From NCBI GenBank assembly GCA_018241365.1, contig JAFEDX010000211.1, positions 1 through 64,000 of the forward strand: DNA of 64,000 bases, in the 5' to 3' direction. The notes under the pieces were generated by a model that did not search any database, was not told where the DNA came from, and saw nothing but the letters and a program-made list of their open reading frames with translations. Below, piece after piece: positions 48,143 to 56,411 of the stretch. The DNA comes from Pseudomonadota bacterium. GTDB taxonomy: Bacteria > Pseudomonadota > Gammaproteobacteria > Xanthomonadales > Rhodanobacteraceae. Within the stretch, counting starts at the first letter, position 1, and each line of letters opens with the position of its first letter. The position numbers and the translations under genes are program-made.

Positions 48143-50719
48143 ATGAACGACATTTCGCACCCACCCCAGCCCAGCGCGGATCCACGGCGGGTTTCCGTCG
48201 ACCGGCTGTTCGACCTGATGGGCAGCACGCCGCGGGGGCTGAGCGGAATCGAGGCCGTGCGCCGCCTTGCCGCGTACGGCCCGAACGACGCGCAATCCGG
48301 CAGCCGCACCGGATACTTCCGGACATTGATCGGGTTGCTGGGCAACCCGCTGGTGTTGATGCTGCTGGTCGCGGCCACGGTTTCCGGGATCCTGGGCGAC
48401 CACGTCGGTGCAGCGATCATCCTGGCCATGGTGCTGCTCAGCGTGGCGCTCAACTTCGTGCTGAGTTACCGCTCGCAACGCGCGGCCGAACGGCTGCGCG
48501 AGCAGATCGCGCCTACCGCCAGTGCATGCCGCGACGGTGCGTGGCGGGAAGTGCCGCGCCGAACCCTGGTGCCGGGCGACGTGATCCGTCTTGCCGCGGG
48601 CGACCGCGTGCCCGCCGATGCGCGCCTGCTCGAAGCGCGCGACCTGCACGTGCAGCAGTCGGCGCTGACGGGGGAATCCGCGCCGGCGGAAAAGGATGCC
48701 TGCGAACCTCCGCAGGGCGAGGCCGGCGCCGATGCCCGGCATCTGGTCTTTCTCGGAACCTCGGTGGCCACCGGCACCGCCACCGCGATCGTGCTGGCGA
48801 CCGGCAGGGCCACCGCATTCGGTGACGTTGCCGCACGGCTGTCGGAACGACCTCCGCCCACCGAATTCGAACGCGGGCTGGCGGGTTTCGCGCGGCTGAT
48901 CATGCGCACCGTGATCGCGCTGGTACTGCTCGTGGTGCTCGCCGGGATCGCGCTGCATCGCCCGATGCTGGAGACCTTGCTGTTCGCGTTGGCGCTGGCG
49001 GTCGGGTTGACGCCCGAGTTCATGCCCATGATCACCACCGTCACGCTGGCGCGCGGCGCCGTGCGGATGGCGCGTCAACGCGTGGTGGTGAAACACCTCG
49101 CCGCCATCGAGGACTTCGGCAGCATGACCGTGCTGCTGAGCGACAAGACCGGCACCCTCACGCGCAGCGAAACCGGCGTCGCGGCGACGGTCGATCCGTT
49201 CGGCTCGCCATCGGACCGCACTGGCGGCCTGGCGCGCCTCAATAGTTCCATGCAGTCCGGCATCCACAGCCCGTTGGACGAGGCGATCCTGCGTCAATGC
49301 GCAGCGCCGCAGGGCGAATTCGTCAAGCGCGACGAAATCCCGTTCGACTTCGAGCGTCGCCGCCTTGGCGTCGTGGCCGAACGCAACGGTGAGACGCTGC
49401 TGATCACCAAGGGCGCGCCCGAATCGGTGCTCGCGCGATGCACGCAGTATGAAAAGGATGGCGACGTGCGTCTGCTGGATGAGGACGCATCGGCCGCCAT
49501 CCGGCGCACCAGCGATGCGTTCGGCCAGCAAGGGCAGCGCGCGCTGGCCATCGCCTGGCGCAAGGTCGAGCCGCAGCCACGCTACACCGCAGCCGACGAG
49601 ACTGGCATGGTGCTCGCGGGCTTTGTCGCGTTCGCGGACCCCGTGTTGCCGGACGCGGCGGACTGCCTGCGCGCGCTGGCCCGCGACGGGGTGACGGTGA
49701 AGATCCTGTCTGGCGACAATGAACTGGTCGTCCGCCACGTCTGCGGCCAGGTGGGACTGGACACCAGCGAAGTGGTGACGGGAACGCAGATCGACGCACT
49801 CGACCAGGATGCCCTGGGCGCCGTGGCGGGTCGCGTCAACGTATTCGCGCGCGTCAGTCCCGCGCAGAAGCACCGGATCGTGCTGGCACTGAAAGCCCGC
49901 AATGCCGTGGTCGGATTCCTGGGTGACGGCATCAACGACGCTCCTGCCCTGCACGCCGCTGACGTCGGCATTTCCGTGGTCAACGCGGTGGACGTTGCGC
50001 GCGACGCGGCCGACATCGTGCTGGGCGAGCGCGATCTCGGCGCCCTGCACGCCGGCGTCATCGAAGGGCGCAGGGCTTTCGCCAACGTCACCAAGTACCT
50101 GCTGATGGGTACCAGCTCCAACTTCGGCAACATGCTCAGCATGGCGGTGGCGTCGCTGGTGCTGCCCTTCCTGCCCATGCTGCCGACCCAGATCCTGCTC
50201 AACAACTTCCTGTACGACATGGCGCAGATCACCATCCCCGGCGACAACGTGGACGCCTCGCAACTGGCCGCCCCGCGCCGCTGGAGCATCGACCTGATCC
50301 GGCGTTTCATGCTGGGCGTGGGACCGATCAGTTCGTTGTACGATTTTTTGACGTTTTACGTGCTGCTGGCCTGGTTGCACGCCGCGCCGGCGGAGTTCCA
50401 CACCGGCTGGTTCGTGGAATCACTGGCCACGCAGACGCTGGTGCTGTTCGTGATCCGCACGGCAGGCAACCCGTTGCGCAGCCGCCCGAGCAACGCATTG
50501 ATCGCAAGTGTCGTCCTGGCGGTGGTGGTCGGTGTCGTGATTCCGATGACACCGCTGGCCGCGGATCTGGGCTTTGTACGGTTGCCGCCGGTTTTCTACC
50601 TGTTCCTCGCAATCGCCACCGCGACCTACCTGCTGCTGGTCGAATGGGTGAAGCGCCGCTTCATGGGCACCGATGTCGATGCACGGGCCGCGCCTGCAGC
50701 CGCCGGGACATTGGCATGA
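48143..50719 (+). CDS. MgtA-type (P-IIIB) cation-transporting ATPase
   Basis: 858-residue inner-membrane pump. It has the actuator TGES loop (SALTGESAPAEK), the phosphorylation site SDKTGTLT (Asp about 334), nucleotide-domain KGAPE, and hinge GDGINDAPAL. LTPEFMPMITTVTLARGA and VKHLAAIEDFGSM are typical of the magnesium-importing MgtA/MgtB group. Ten membrane segments are expected. The N-terminus is short, without metal-binding domains. Mg2+ import is the family role; a role in anaerobic stress is inferred from the FNR-type box. The long open frame on the opposite strand is a shadow. Confidence 0.9.
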   Translation: MNDISHPPQPSADPRRVSVDRLFDLMGSTPRGLSGIEAVRRLAAYGPNDAQSGSRTGYFRTLIGLLGNPLVLMLLVAATVSGILGDHVGAAIILAMVLLSVALNFVLSYRSQRAAERLREQIAPTASACRDGAWREVPRRTLVPGDVIRLAAGDRVPADARLLEARDLHVQQSALTGESAPAEKDACEPPQGEAGADARHLVFLGTSVATGTATAIVLATGRATAFGDVAARLSERPPPTEFERGLAGFARLIMRTVIALVLLVVLAGIALHRPMLETLLFALALAVGLTPEFMPMITTVTLARGAVRMARQRVVVKHLAAIEDFGSMTVLLSDKTGTLTRSETGVAATVDPFGSPSDRTGGLARLNSSMQSGIHSPLDEAILRQCAAPQGEFVKRDEIPFDFERRRLGVVAERNGETLLITKGAPESVLARCTQYEKDGDVRLLDEDASAAIRRTSDAFGQQGQRALAIAWRKVEPQPRYTAADETGMVLAGFVAFADPVLPDAADCLRALARDGVTVKILSGDNELVVRHVCGQVGLDTSEVVTGTQIDALDQDALGAVAGRVNVFARVSPAQKHRIVLALKARNAVVGFLGDGINDAPALHAADVGISVVNAVDVARDAADIVLGERDLGALHAGVIEGRRAFANVTKYLLMGTSSNFGNMLSMAVASLVLPFLPMLPTQILLNNFLYDMAQITIPGDNVDASQLAAPRRWSIDLIRRFMLGVGPISSLYDFLTFYVLLAWLHAAPAEFHTGWFVESLATQTLVLFVIRTAGNPLRSRPSNALIASVVLAVVVGVVIPMTPLAADLGFVRLPPVFYLFLAIATATYLLLVEWVKRRFMGTDVDARAAPAAAGTLA

Positions 50720-50745
50720 GGATCCGCGTACCCGTGATGGCGAGG

Positions 50746-50759
50746 TGATCCCGGTCAAT
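50746..50759. promoter_or_regulatory. FNR/Dnr-type box upstream of the 48-residue membrane protein
   Basis: GTGAT-CCCG-GTCAA, one mismatch to TTGAY-N4-RTCAA and nearly identical to the box at 44919-44932. Its centre is about 91 bp upstream of the ATG at 50844. Confidence 0.55.
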
Positions 50760-50843
50760 TCATGCGCGCCGCCGAAGCACATGCTTGTCCCGAATCTTCC
50801 TCGGGCAACCGGCGGATTTCGACACCTGTCGGCGGAGCATGCC

Positions 50844-50990
50844 ATGCAAGCCATCCTGATCATGCTGCCCATCTTCGTCTTCGCATTCCTCACGCTCGTG
50901 CTGCTGGTTTACGTGTTCGCCGTGGCGTTGCCCCGGCTGCGCAAGCGCAAGGACAGCCCTGGCGGCGGACCGGCGGCGCGCGGAGATTGA
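50844..50990 (+). CDS. 48-residue single-span membrane protein
   Basis: The product starts MQAILIMLPIFVFAFLTLVL, spans the membrane once (about residues 3-29) and ends in a basic, then Gly/Pro-rich cytoplasmic tail (RLRKRKDSPGGG). GGAG lies 7 nt before ATG 50844. It has its own FNR-type box and follows the P-type ATPase by 125 bp. It is too short for family assignment. It could be a regulatory subunit of the pump or of a respiratory enzyme. Confidence 0.6.
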   Translation: MQAILIMLPIFVFAFLTLVLLVYVFAVALPRLRKRKDSPGGGPAARGD

Positions 50991-51271
50991 TGGCGCGAAG
51001 GCATTCGCCGACCAGGCGACATTGCCCGGCAGCGTGAGACGGGATGGCCTGCGCCAAGCCGCAGCCAGGGAGAGCCGGGAGTTGGGGCGCCAAGGGCGCC
51101 ACCCACGGCATCCAGCCGCAAAAAACCCTGGTGCAGGTTGGTGGGGTAGGTGAAGCGGCGCATCCGGGACGCGCTGAAACGGCACGCGGAGGCTGAAACA
51201 CGTCGCCGCCGGTGATCGAGGCACGCCCGACGGGACGGCCACCGGCACTCACGACGATCCCGATGGACGCG

Positions 51272-51979
51272 CTACATGCGCGCACCGTCCGGATGCGCGG
51301 CGCTGCGGTCACGTCCTGCTCCCAGCTTGCGATCAAGGCCGCGCGCCAACTTCTTGAAGAAGCGTGTCGCCAACCCACGCCGGGTCTTGCGTTCAAGTTC
51401 CCGTTCGTTGCGGAGCCAGGCGACCTGGATGATGCGGCGCTCACCCTCGAACGGCAGGTAGCCGTGGAAGGAATTGTCGGCGCGCTTGAATGCCGCGAGC
51501 ACGCCGTACAGGGGCTTCACTTCAGGCGCGATGGTGGCATCGATGTCGTCGATGCGTGACAGGAATCGCAGGCAGCCGTCACTGGTATCGGGCCACGCAG
51601 GGTTGAGGTAAAGCAGCGCGGTGACGACCTTGGAACGACTGTCGGTGTGGATCGTGCCATGGCGTTTGTTGACGCTGCGGCAGAGCGTCACCATGGCGGG
51701 GTAGCGGGCAAGGCCATCGATTCCGAGCCTCGCTCCCACCGCGTCCACGAACGCCGGCGCGAGCAGCGCATCGACCAGCGCGTTGATCGACGGGCCGCAT
51801 TCGCGCGGATCATGCGGGAAGAAGCCGGCCTCCGCGTACTTCGGAAAGTCCCTCTCCAGTTCGGCGCGCGCCTGCGGCGGCAACTGGTCGCGTGCGACCA
51901 GGAACGCAAACGGAACCTGGCCGTTCAGCGTATCGGGGCGCGCGAGGTTGGCGGGGTCCAGCAGGGCGGCTTCGGGCAT
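51272..51979 (-). CDS. 2-oxoglutarate/Fe(II)-dependent oxygenase
   Basis: 235-residue cytosolic protein with a double-stranded beta-helix oxygenase signature: the iron-binding HTD in HGTIHTDSRSKVVTALLYLN (about residues 113-132), the distal His in NSFHGY, and an Arg in GERRIIQVAW for 2-oxoglutarate. The family hydroxylates proteins or small molecules using O2. It is the last gene of the nor operon, 25 bp after the cytochrome gene. An O2-using enzyme in an NO-reducing operon is unexpected. The substrate is unknown. Confidence 0.78.
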   Translation of the reverse strand: MPEAALLDPANLARPDTLNGQVPFAFLVARDQLPPQARAELERDFPKYAEAGFFPHDPRECGPSINALVDALLAPAFVDAVGARLGIDGLARYPAMVTLCRSVNKRHGTIHTDSRSKVVTALLYLNPAWPDTSDGCLRFLSRIDDIDATIAPEVKPLYGVLAAFKRADNSFHGYLPFEGERRIIQVAWLRNERELERKTRRGLATRFFKKLARGLDRKLGAGRDRSAAHPDGARM

Positions 51980-52004
51980 GGTGATGGTCCGGATGAGTGC
52001 AAGC

Positions 52005-52319
52005 CTACGGCTTCAACGCCGCGAGATACGCCGCGATGTTGACGATGTCGGCGTCGGTCAGGCCTTTCGCCATCGGCTGCATGATCGCGTTCTTGCGGCT
52101 GCCGTCGCGGAACGCCTTCAGCTGGGTGACCAGGTATTCCTGTTTCTGGCCGGCGAGGTTGGGGTAGATCGGTGCGATCGAGATGCCCTGCATGCCATGG
52201 CAGGCGGCACAGGTCGCCTCGAATTTCTGCTTGCCCGCGGCGGGGTCAGCGGCGTTCGCGGCGGAGGCAACCATGGCTGCGCCGAGGATTGCGCTCGCGA
52301 GAATTCTTGCTTTGGTCAT
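52005..52319 (-). CDS. Periplasmic monoheme cytochrome c (c553/c4-like)
   Basis: 104-residue protein: signal peptide to about residue 23 (ASAANA), heme site CAACH at 37-41, [21 protein letters not shown], and Met ligand in [13 protein letters not shown] 8 nt before ATG 52319 sets the start. It is in the nor operon, between a small membrane protein and the oxygenase. It is a plausible electron donor to NorC or to the periplasmic nitrite and nitrous oxide reductases. Confidence 0.88.
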   Translation of the reverse strand: MTKARILASAILGAAMVASAANAADPAAGKQKFEATCAACHGMQGISIAPIYPNLAGQKQEYLVTQLKAFRDGSRKNAIMQPMAKGLTDADIVNIAAYLAALKP

Positions 52320-52343
52320 GACGGGTTCTCCGGATGCCGGCAC

Positions 52344-52697
52344 TCATGGGTCCACGGACTGCGTCGCTGCGTCCGGCTGGCTCCGCGGCCGGTACAGCGC
52401 AGCCCAAAGCGCAACGGTAGGCACCAGCACGCCGACCCAGAACCCGCCCCAGAACGTCAGGTTGGGCAGCGTTGCCAGGGGCAGCAGCGACAGGATGCCG
52501 AGCAGGATTGCCAGCACGATGTTGACGCTGCTGAACCAGCGATACGCGTCGCTGCGCCGCGCCCACAGCGCCATCACCAGCATGACCGCCGCAAACGCGG
52601 CCAGCGGGAAATACCGCTGCTCGACCCAGGTCGGGTGCAGCACGACGGCATACGCGAGTGCGAGGCCGGCCAGCGTGTTGACGAGATTCGGAATCAT
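52344..52697 (-). CDS. Small membrane protein of the nor operon (117 residues)
   Basis: Four predicted membrane helices (about residues 4-19, 30-45, 56-76, 84-101) with short loops and a polar C-terminal tail (YRPRSQPDAATQSVDP). It begins in an ATGA overlap with the preceding 99-residue gene and is followed by the cytochrome. I do not recognise a family. Its position suggests an assembly or stability subunit of the nitric oxide reductase. Confidence 0.75.
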   Translation of the reverse strand: MIPNLVNTLAGLALAYAVVLHPTWVEQRYFPLAAFAAVMLVMALWARRSDAYRWFSSVNIVLAILLGILSLLPLATLPNLTFWGGFWVGVLVPTVALWAALYRPRSQPDAATQSVDP

Positions 52698-52993
52698 GGG
52701 CCCTCACCTTCCGCGACGTGCAGGCGTTCCAGATAGCGCCAGGTGGCGGGCGGGATCACCGCGTACACGATCGCGCTGACCACGACCAGCACCTTCCAGC
52801 CGGCATCCAGCGGCGTGACGACCGCGATCGCCAACGCGATCGCCAACGCGGCAATCCAGCATGCGGTTGCCGCGGCCACGAGCGCGGGGCGCGCGCGCAG
52901 CCGGCCATAGCCGTACAGTCCGGCGTAGCCGCCGCCGGCCAGCACCAGCAGGCCCAGCAGCACGGCCGTCTCGATCAGCGCGGCGGGGGTCAT
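52694..52993 (-). CDS. Small membrane protein of the nor operon (99 residues)
   Basis: Three predicted membrane helices (about residues 5-28, 36-59, 65-82) and a charged end (RYLERLHVAEGEGP). It overlaps norB upstream (ATGA) and the 117-residue gene downstream (ATGA), so the three are tightly coupled in translation. No family is recognised. It may act with NorB or take part in its maturation. Confidence 0.75.
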   Translation of the reverse strand: MTPAALIETAVLLGLLVLAGGGYAGLYGYGRLRARPALVAAATACWIAALAIALAIAVVTPLDAGWKVLVVVSAIVYAVIPPATWRYLERLHVAEGEGP

Positions 52994-54384
52994 GCAGGCT
53001 CCATCGGCGTTTGCGGTGCCGGCACGCGCCGTGGTGCCGTCAGCAGGTCATACACCAGCACCACGTAACCGAGCGCGAAGATCACCCCGAAGCCCATGCG
53101 TGCGTACATGCCGGCGATGAACCACGGATTCTCGGAAGCCTGGGTGAACGCCATCAGCGTCGAACCGCCGATGGCGCGCCCATAGAAGGCCTGTGCCATG
53201 CCGGCGATCAGCAACCCCATCACCATGCCGATCATGCCGAAGTTGAACAGGCCGAAACTCCACTTCCACGCGCGGCCGTCCAGGAACTCCGTGCCCGCGG
53301 TCTTCTGCTTGGCCACGTAGAACACCGCCAGCACGCCGCAGACGTAGGCGCCGTAGAACGCGAAATGGCCATGCGACACAGTCCACTGGGTGCCGTGCGA
53401 AAACAGGTTGATCTGCGGCAGCGTCATCATGAAGCCCCACACACCCGCACCGATGAAGTTGCCGAAGGCCTCGGCAGTGATCCAGTAGAACGCCGGCCGG
53501 TTCGCGGTCTTCATCCGGTGCATGCCGGCGTCATAGATGGAGTGGATGACCATGCCCAGCAGCGGCAGCGGCTCCAGCGCCGAGAAGAATCCGCCGATGC
53601 CGAGCCAGTAGCGCGGCGTGCCGATCCAGAAATAGTGGTGTCCCAGTCCGAGGATGCCGGCGCCGAGCACCAGCATCACCTCGATGTACAGCCACGCCTC
53701 GACGATCCGCCGCGACGTGCCCATCACGTCCATCAGCACCAGCGCCATCACGCAGCCGATCAGCACTTCCCAGGTGCTTTCGACCCACATGTGCACCAGC
53801 CACCACCACCAGTACAGGTCCACCGACATGTTGGTCGGCGCCGGAAACGCATCGAGATACACGATCAGCAGCGGGATGAGGTCCAGCACCAGCACCCACA
53901 TGATGCCGGTCATACGGCGCGCCTTCACGGCGGTGCCGATGACGTTGTAGGCAAACACCAGCATCACGGCCACCACGCCGATCGTCGCCCAGCGCGGTGC
54001 CTCGACGTACTTGCGCCCCTGGTTGATGAACCACAACGTGAACTCGTTGGCGCTGCCGTACTGCACGAACACGAACACCAGCGCCACCACGGCGACCACC
54101 GCGCAGAACACCCAGAACGTGATCTCGGCCAGGCGCATGCCCACGACTTCGTGGCCAAGCTCCTTGGGCAGGTACCAGTACACCGCGCCCATGAAAGCCA
54201 TCAGCAACCAGATCACCAGCGTGTCGATGTGCAGGATCTTCGACGTGCTGAAATTGAACACGTTGAACAGCATCGACGGATACAGGTAATACAACGCCGA
54301 CAGCAGCCCGAACAGGATCATCACGCCGAACAGCACGATGGCGGCGGTGAAGTAGCGCAGCGACAGCTTCTGGGAGCGGTACAT
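52990..54384 (-). CDS. norB: Cytochrome c-dependent nitric oxide reductase, catalytic subunit NorB
   Basis: Reduces two NO to N2O at a heme b3/non-heme iron site in the inner membrane. The 464-residue protein has about 12 membrane segments. Key features are the FeB-site region VHMWVESTWEVLIG with conserved glutamates, GLGHHYFWIGTP (two adjacent His), and heme-binding His in WTVSHGHFAFYGAYV. There is no quinol-oxidising N-terminal extension, so it is cNOR-type and pairs with NorC. GGGG precedes ATG 54384, 9 bp after norC. Confidence 0.96.
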   Translation of the reverse strand: MYRSQKLSLRYFTAAIVLFGVMILFGLLSALYYLYPSMLFNVFNFSTSKILHIDTLVIWLLMAFMGAVYWYLPKELGHEVVGMRLAEITFWVFCAVVAVVALVFVFVQYGSANEFTLWFINQGRKYVEAPRWATIGVVAVMLVFAYNVIGTAVKARRMTGIMWVLVLDLIPLLIVYLDAFPAPTNMSVDLYWWWWLVHMWVESTWEVLIGCVMALVLMDVMGTSRRIVEAWLYIEVMLVLGAGILGLGHHYFWIGTPRYWLGIGGFFSALEPLPLLGMVIHSIYDAGMHRMKTANRPAFYWITAEAFGNFIGAGVWGFMMTLPQINLFSHGTQWTVSHGHFAFYGAYVCGVLAVFYVAKQKTAGTEFLDGRAWKWSFGLFNFGMIGMVMGLLIAGMAQAFYGRAIGGSTLMAFTQASENPWFIAGMYARMGFGVIFALGYVVLVYDLLTAPRRVPAPQTPMEPA

Positions 54385-54393
54385 GAACGACCC

Positions 54394-55032
54394 CTACTGT
54401 TGCGTTTGGGTTTTTCCGAAGTTGGCCGGGAACCCGTTGGTATCGACCGCCGACATCCATTTCAGGTACGCGACCGTGGCGCGCGCTTCGCGCTCGGTCA
54501 GGTGCAGGTTGGGCATTGCGCGCGTCCAGGTCGGGTATTGGTCGGGGTTCATGAGGAACGCGACCATCGCCTCTTCGCGCGTGGGCTTGCCGGTCATCGG
54601 CATCCAGATCTGCGGCCACGCGGGATCCAGCCACGACTTGGTGAGGTCGGGGCCGTAATACGCGCCGTTGCCGAAGAAGGTGTGGCAATCCATGCAGGCA
54701 CGGCTCTGGATCACCAGCTTGCCTTCACGCACCAGCGCGGTCGCCTGCGCCTCGGTCAGCGTCCTGCCGAACAGCGGCTCCGGCGCGCCGATCACCGGCA
54801 CGTCCTCGCGCCGCGACCAGTCGTATTGGTAACCGATGTGCCGGTTGACCACGTCATAGCGCGGCACGTGCGCGCCGCCGACGCTGATCACGCGCATGCT
54901 GTCGACCGACAGGAAGGCCAGCACGACCAGCATCACCAGCGTGGTGCTGATCGCCCCCGCGCGCCAGAAGCGTGGATCGGTCATATCCAGACCAGCGCGC
55001 CCTTCGTGCGTCGTTGCACCTTCCACTTTCAT
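54394..55032 (-). CDS. norC: Nitric oxide reductase cytochrome c subunit NorC
   Basis: Membrane-anchored electron-entry subunit of cNOR. The 212-residue protein has one N-terminal membrane anchor (about residues 28-44), a periplasmic domain with VPRYDVVNRHIGYQYDWSRREDV, and one heme site CMDCH at 113-117 followed by FFGNGAYYGPDLTKSW. A Met ligand lies in IWMPMTGKP. ATG 55032 is chosen; ATG 54984 or a start near 55068 are alternatives. A perfect FNR-type box lies about 80 bp upstream. Confidence 0.94.
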   Translation of the reverse strand: MKVEGATTHEGRAGLDMTDPRFWRAGAISTTLVMLVVLAFLSVDSMRVISVGGAHVPRYDVVNRHIGYQYDWSRREDVPVIGAPEPLFGRTLTEAQATALVREGKLVIQSRACMDCHTFFGNGAYYGPDLTKSWLDPAWPQIWMPMTGKPTREEAMVAFLMNPDQYPTWTRAMPNLHLTEREARATVAYLKWMSAVDTNGFPANFGKTQTQQ

Positions 55033-55106
55033 CGCCCGGCCCCAACGCAGACGTGATGACGGCATCACCGACGGGCGCAGTCTGGTGACCGGCCTCGCGC
55101 CGCACC

Positions 55107-55120
55107 TTGACGTGGATCAA
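55107..55120. promoter_or_regulatory. FNR/Dnr-type box of the nor operon
   Basis: TTGAC-GTGG-ATCAA matches TTGAY-N4-RTCAA in every defined position. Its centre is about 81 bp upstream of norC ATG 55032 on the minus strand. NO-responsive Dnr/NnrR-type regulators use this site to drive nor genes in denitrifiers. Confidence 0.75.
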
Positions 55121-55366
55121 GCCGATCCGGAACGGCGTCCGTGCGTGATGAATGCGCGGAGCGAGTGCCGCCTCGAGGAAAGACAAGGCGCGAAGCACCA
55201 CCCCGCCAGCACGCTTGCGCGAACACCAGCGTCACGTTGGCGCCACCAACGCCGGAGCTGCTGGACATCACCGTCGTCAGGTGTGCGGTGCGGCTTGCAC
55301 GCACGCTCGGGAAGCCCGCGGCGCGCGGGCCCAGTCCCGCCCGGAACCCGCTGTCCACTCGCGCAC

Positions 55367-55380
55367 TTGACGTGCATCAC
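55367..55380. promoter_or_regulatory. FNR/Dnr-type box upstream of the second universal stress gene
   Basis: TTGAC-GTGC-ATCAC, one mismatch to the dyad. Its centre is 77 bp upstream of the ATG at 55451. Confidence 0.6.
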
Positions 55381-55450
55381 TTTGCGCCGCGGCAGGACAC
55401 CTAGCATCCGGCCCATCCCTCACCGCAACGGTGCGCATCTGGAACATCCC

Positions 55451-56281
55451 ATGTACTCGACCCTGATGGTGCATTGCGATCTCGTCGCGGACAACACCGG
55501 GCTGCTCCAGATAGCCGGAGAGTTGGCCGCGCGTTTCAACGCCAACGCCATCGGCATCGTTGCAACCCGCCCGCTCGTCCCGGGAACCACCGACACGGCC
55601 GTTCCCCAGGATGTCATTGATCGCGACGTCGAGGAGAAAAGCGCGAGGATCGACGCGATCGAAAAGGCATTCCGGACCGCTCTGCGGTCCAGGCGGGAAA
55701 GGCTCCAATTCAGGTCGCAGATTGCGATCGAAGCACCGCTTGACTACATCGTCCGGCAAATGCGCAGTGCCGACCTGCTGGTCACGGGTATCAACAACCG
55801 GCGTGGCTGGTTGGATCCCGCGCAATCGCCCAACACGGCGGACATCATCCTGCAAGTCGGGCGACCCGTTCTCGTCCTGCCGGACGACATCCGCATGCTT
55901 GCCACCGACACCATCGTGGTGGGATGGAAGGACACACGCGCCACGCGGCGTGCGGTGGCGGACGCCATGCCGTTCCTGAAGCTCGCACGGCGGGTAGTCG
56001 TCGTCGAGGCGGTTGCGCAGGACAGCGAGTTGGCGGACGCACGTTACAACACACGCCAAGTCTGCGAATGGCTTGAAGCACACGGCGTCGTCTGCGAGCC
56101 GAATGCAATCATCGTCAACGATGAGCGCACTGCGCCACTCGCAACCTTGGCAGAACGTGAAGGGGCCGACCTGATCGTCGCCGGAGCCTACGGCCACAGC
56201 CGCTTGCGTGAATGGGTGCTGGGCGGTGTCACCCGCGGCCTGCTGCAGCAGACGGAACGCTGCGTACTGTTCTCGCACTGA
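55451..56281 (+). CDS. Tandem-domain universal stress protein
   Basis: 276-residue protein with two UspA domains (about residues 1-148 and 155-276). The second has the nucleotide-binding-type signature GAYGHSRLREWVLGGVTRGLL; the first is divergent. It is of the same architecture as the protein at 44022-44840 but clearly distinct in sequence. It lies between the divergent nor operon and the nos operon, with its own FNR-type box. A role in anaerobic survival is inferred. Confidence 0.87.
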   Translation: MYSTLMVHCDLVADNTGLLQIAGELAARFNANAIGIVATRPLVPGTTDTAVPQDVIDRDVEEKSARIDAIEKAFRTALRSRRERLQFRSQIAIEAPLDYIVRQMRSADLLVTGINNRRGWLDPAQSPNTADIILQVGRPVLVLPDDIRMLATDTIVVGWKDTRATRRAVADAMPFLKLARRVVVVEAVAQDSELADARYNTRQVCEWLEAHGVVCEPNAIIVNDERTAPLATLAEREGADLIVAGAYGHSRLREWVLGGVTRGLLQQTERCVLFSH

Positions 56282-56341
56282 GCGTTCACGCGCATTCCGC
56301 AACGCAACGCGTGCGCGCAGACCGCAATCCGCTCCATTTTG

Positions 56342-56355
56342 TTGATGAACGTCAA
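56342..56355. promoter_or_regulatory. FNR/Dnr-type box of the nos operon
   Basis: TTGAT-GAAC-GTCAA, a strong FNR/Dnr-type dyad. Its centre is 64 bp upstream of the ATG at 56412. No further box was found before nosX, nosR or nosZ, so the five genes downstream probably share this promoter. Confidence 0.72.
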
Positions 56356-56411
56356 CTGCCTGAAATCCACGCGGTCCATGATTTCGCCCGTTCCCGCAAT
56401 GAGGAAGTTCC

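Noticed and set aside
47651..50401. 916-codon open frame on the minus strand opposite the P-type ATPase
   Set aside because: Composition is His/Gln/Arg-rich with no motifs, while the plus strand has all P-type ATPase motifs. It is a high-GC shadow frame; only its far left end overlaps the hsp20 remnant.
52861..55056. 731-codon open frame on the plus strand opposite norB/norC
   Set aside because: His/Gln-rich shadow of the conserved nor genes.
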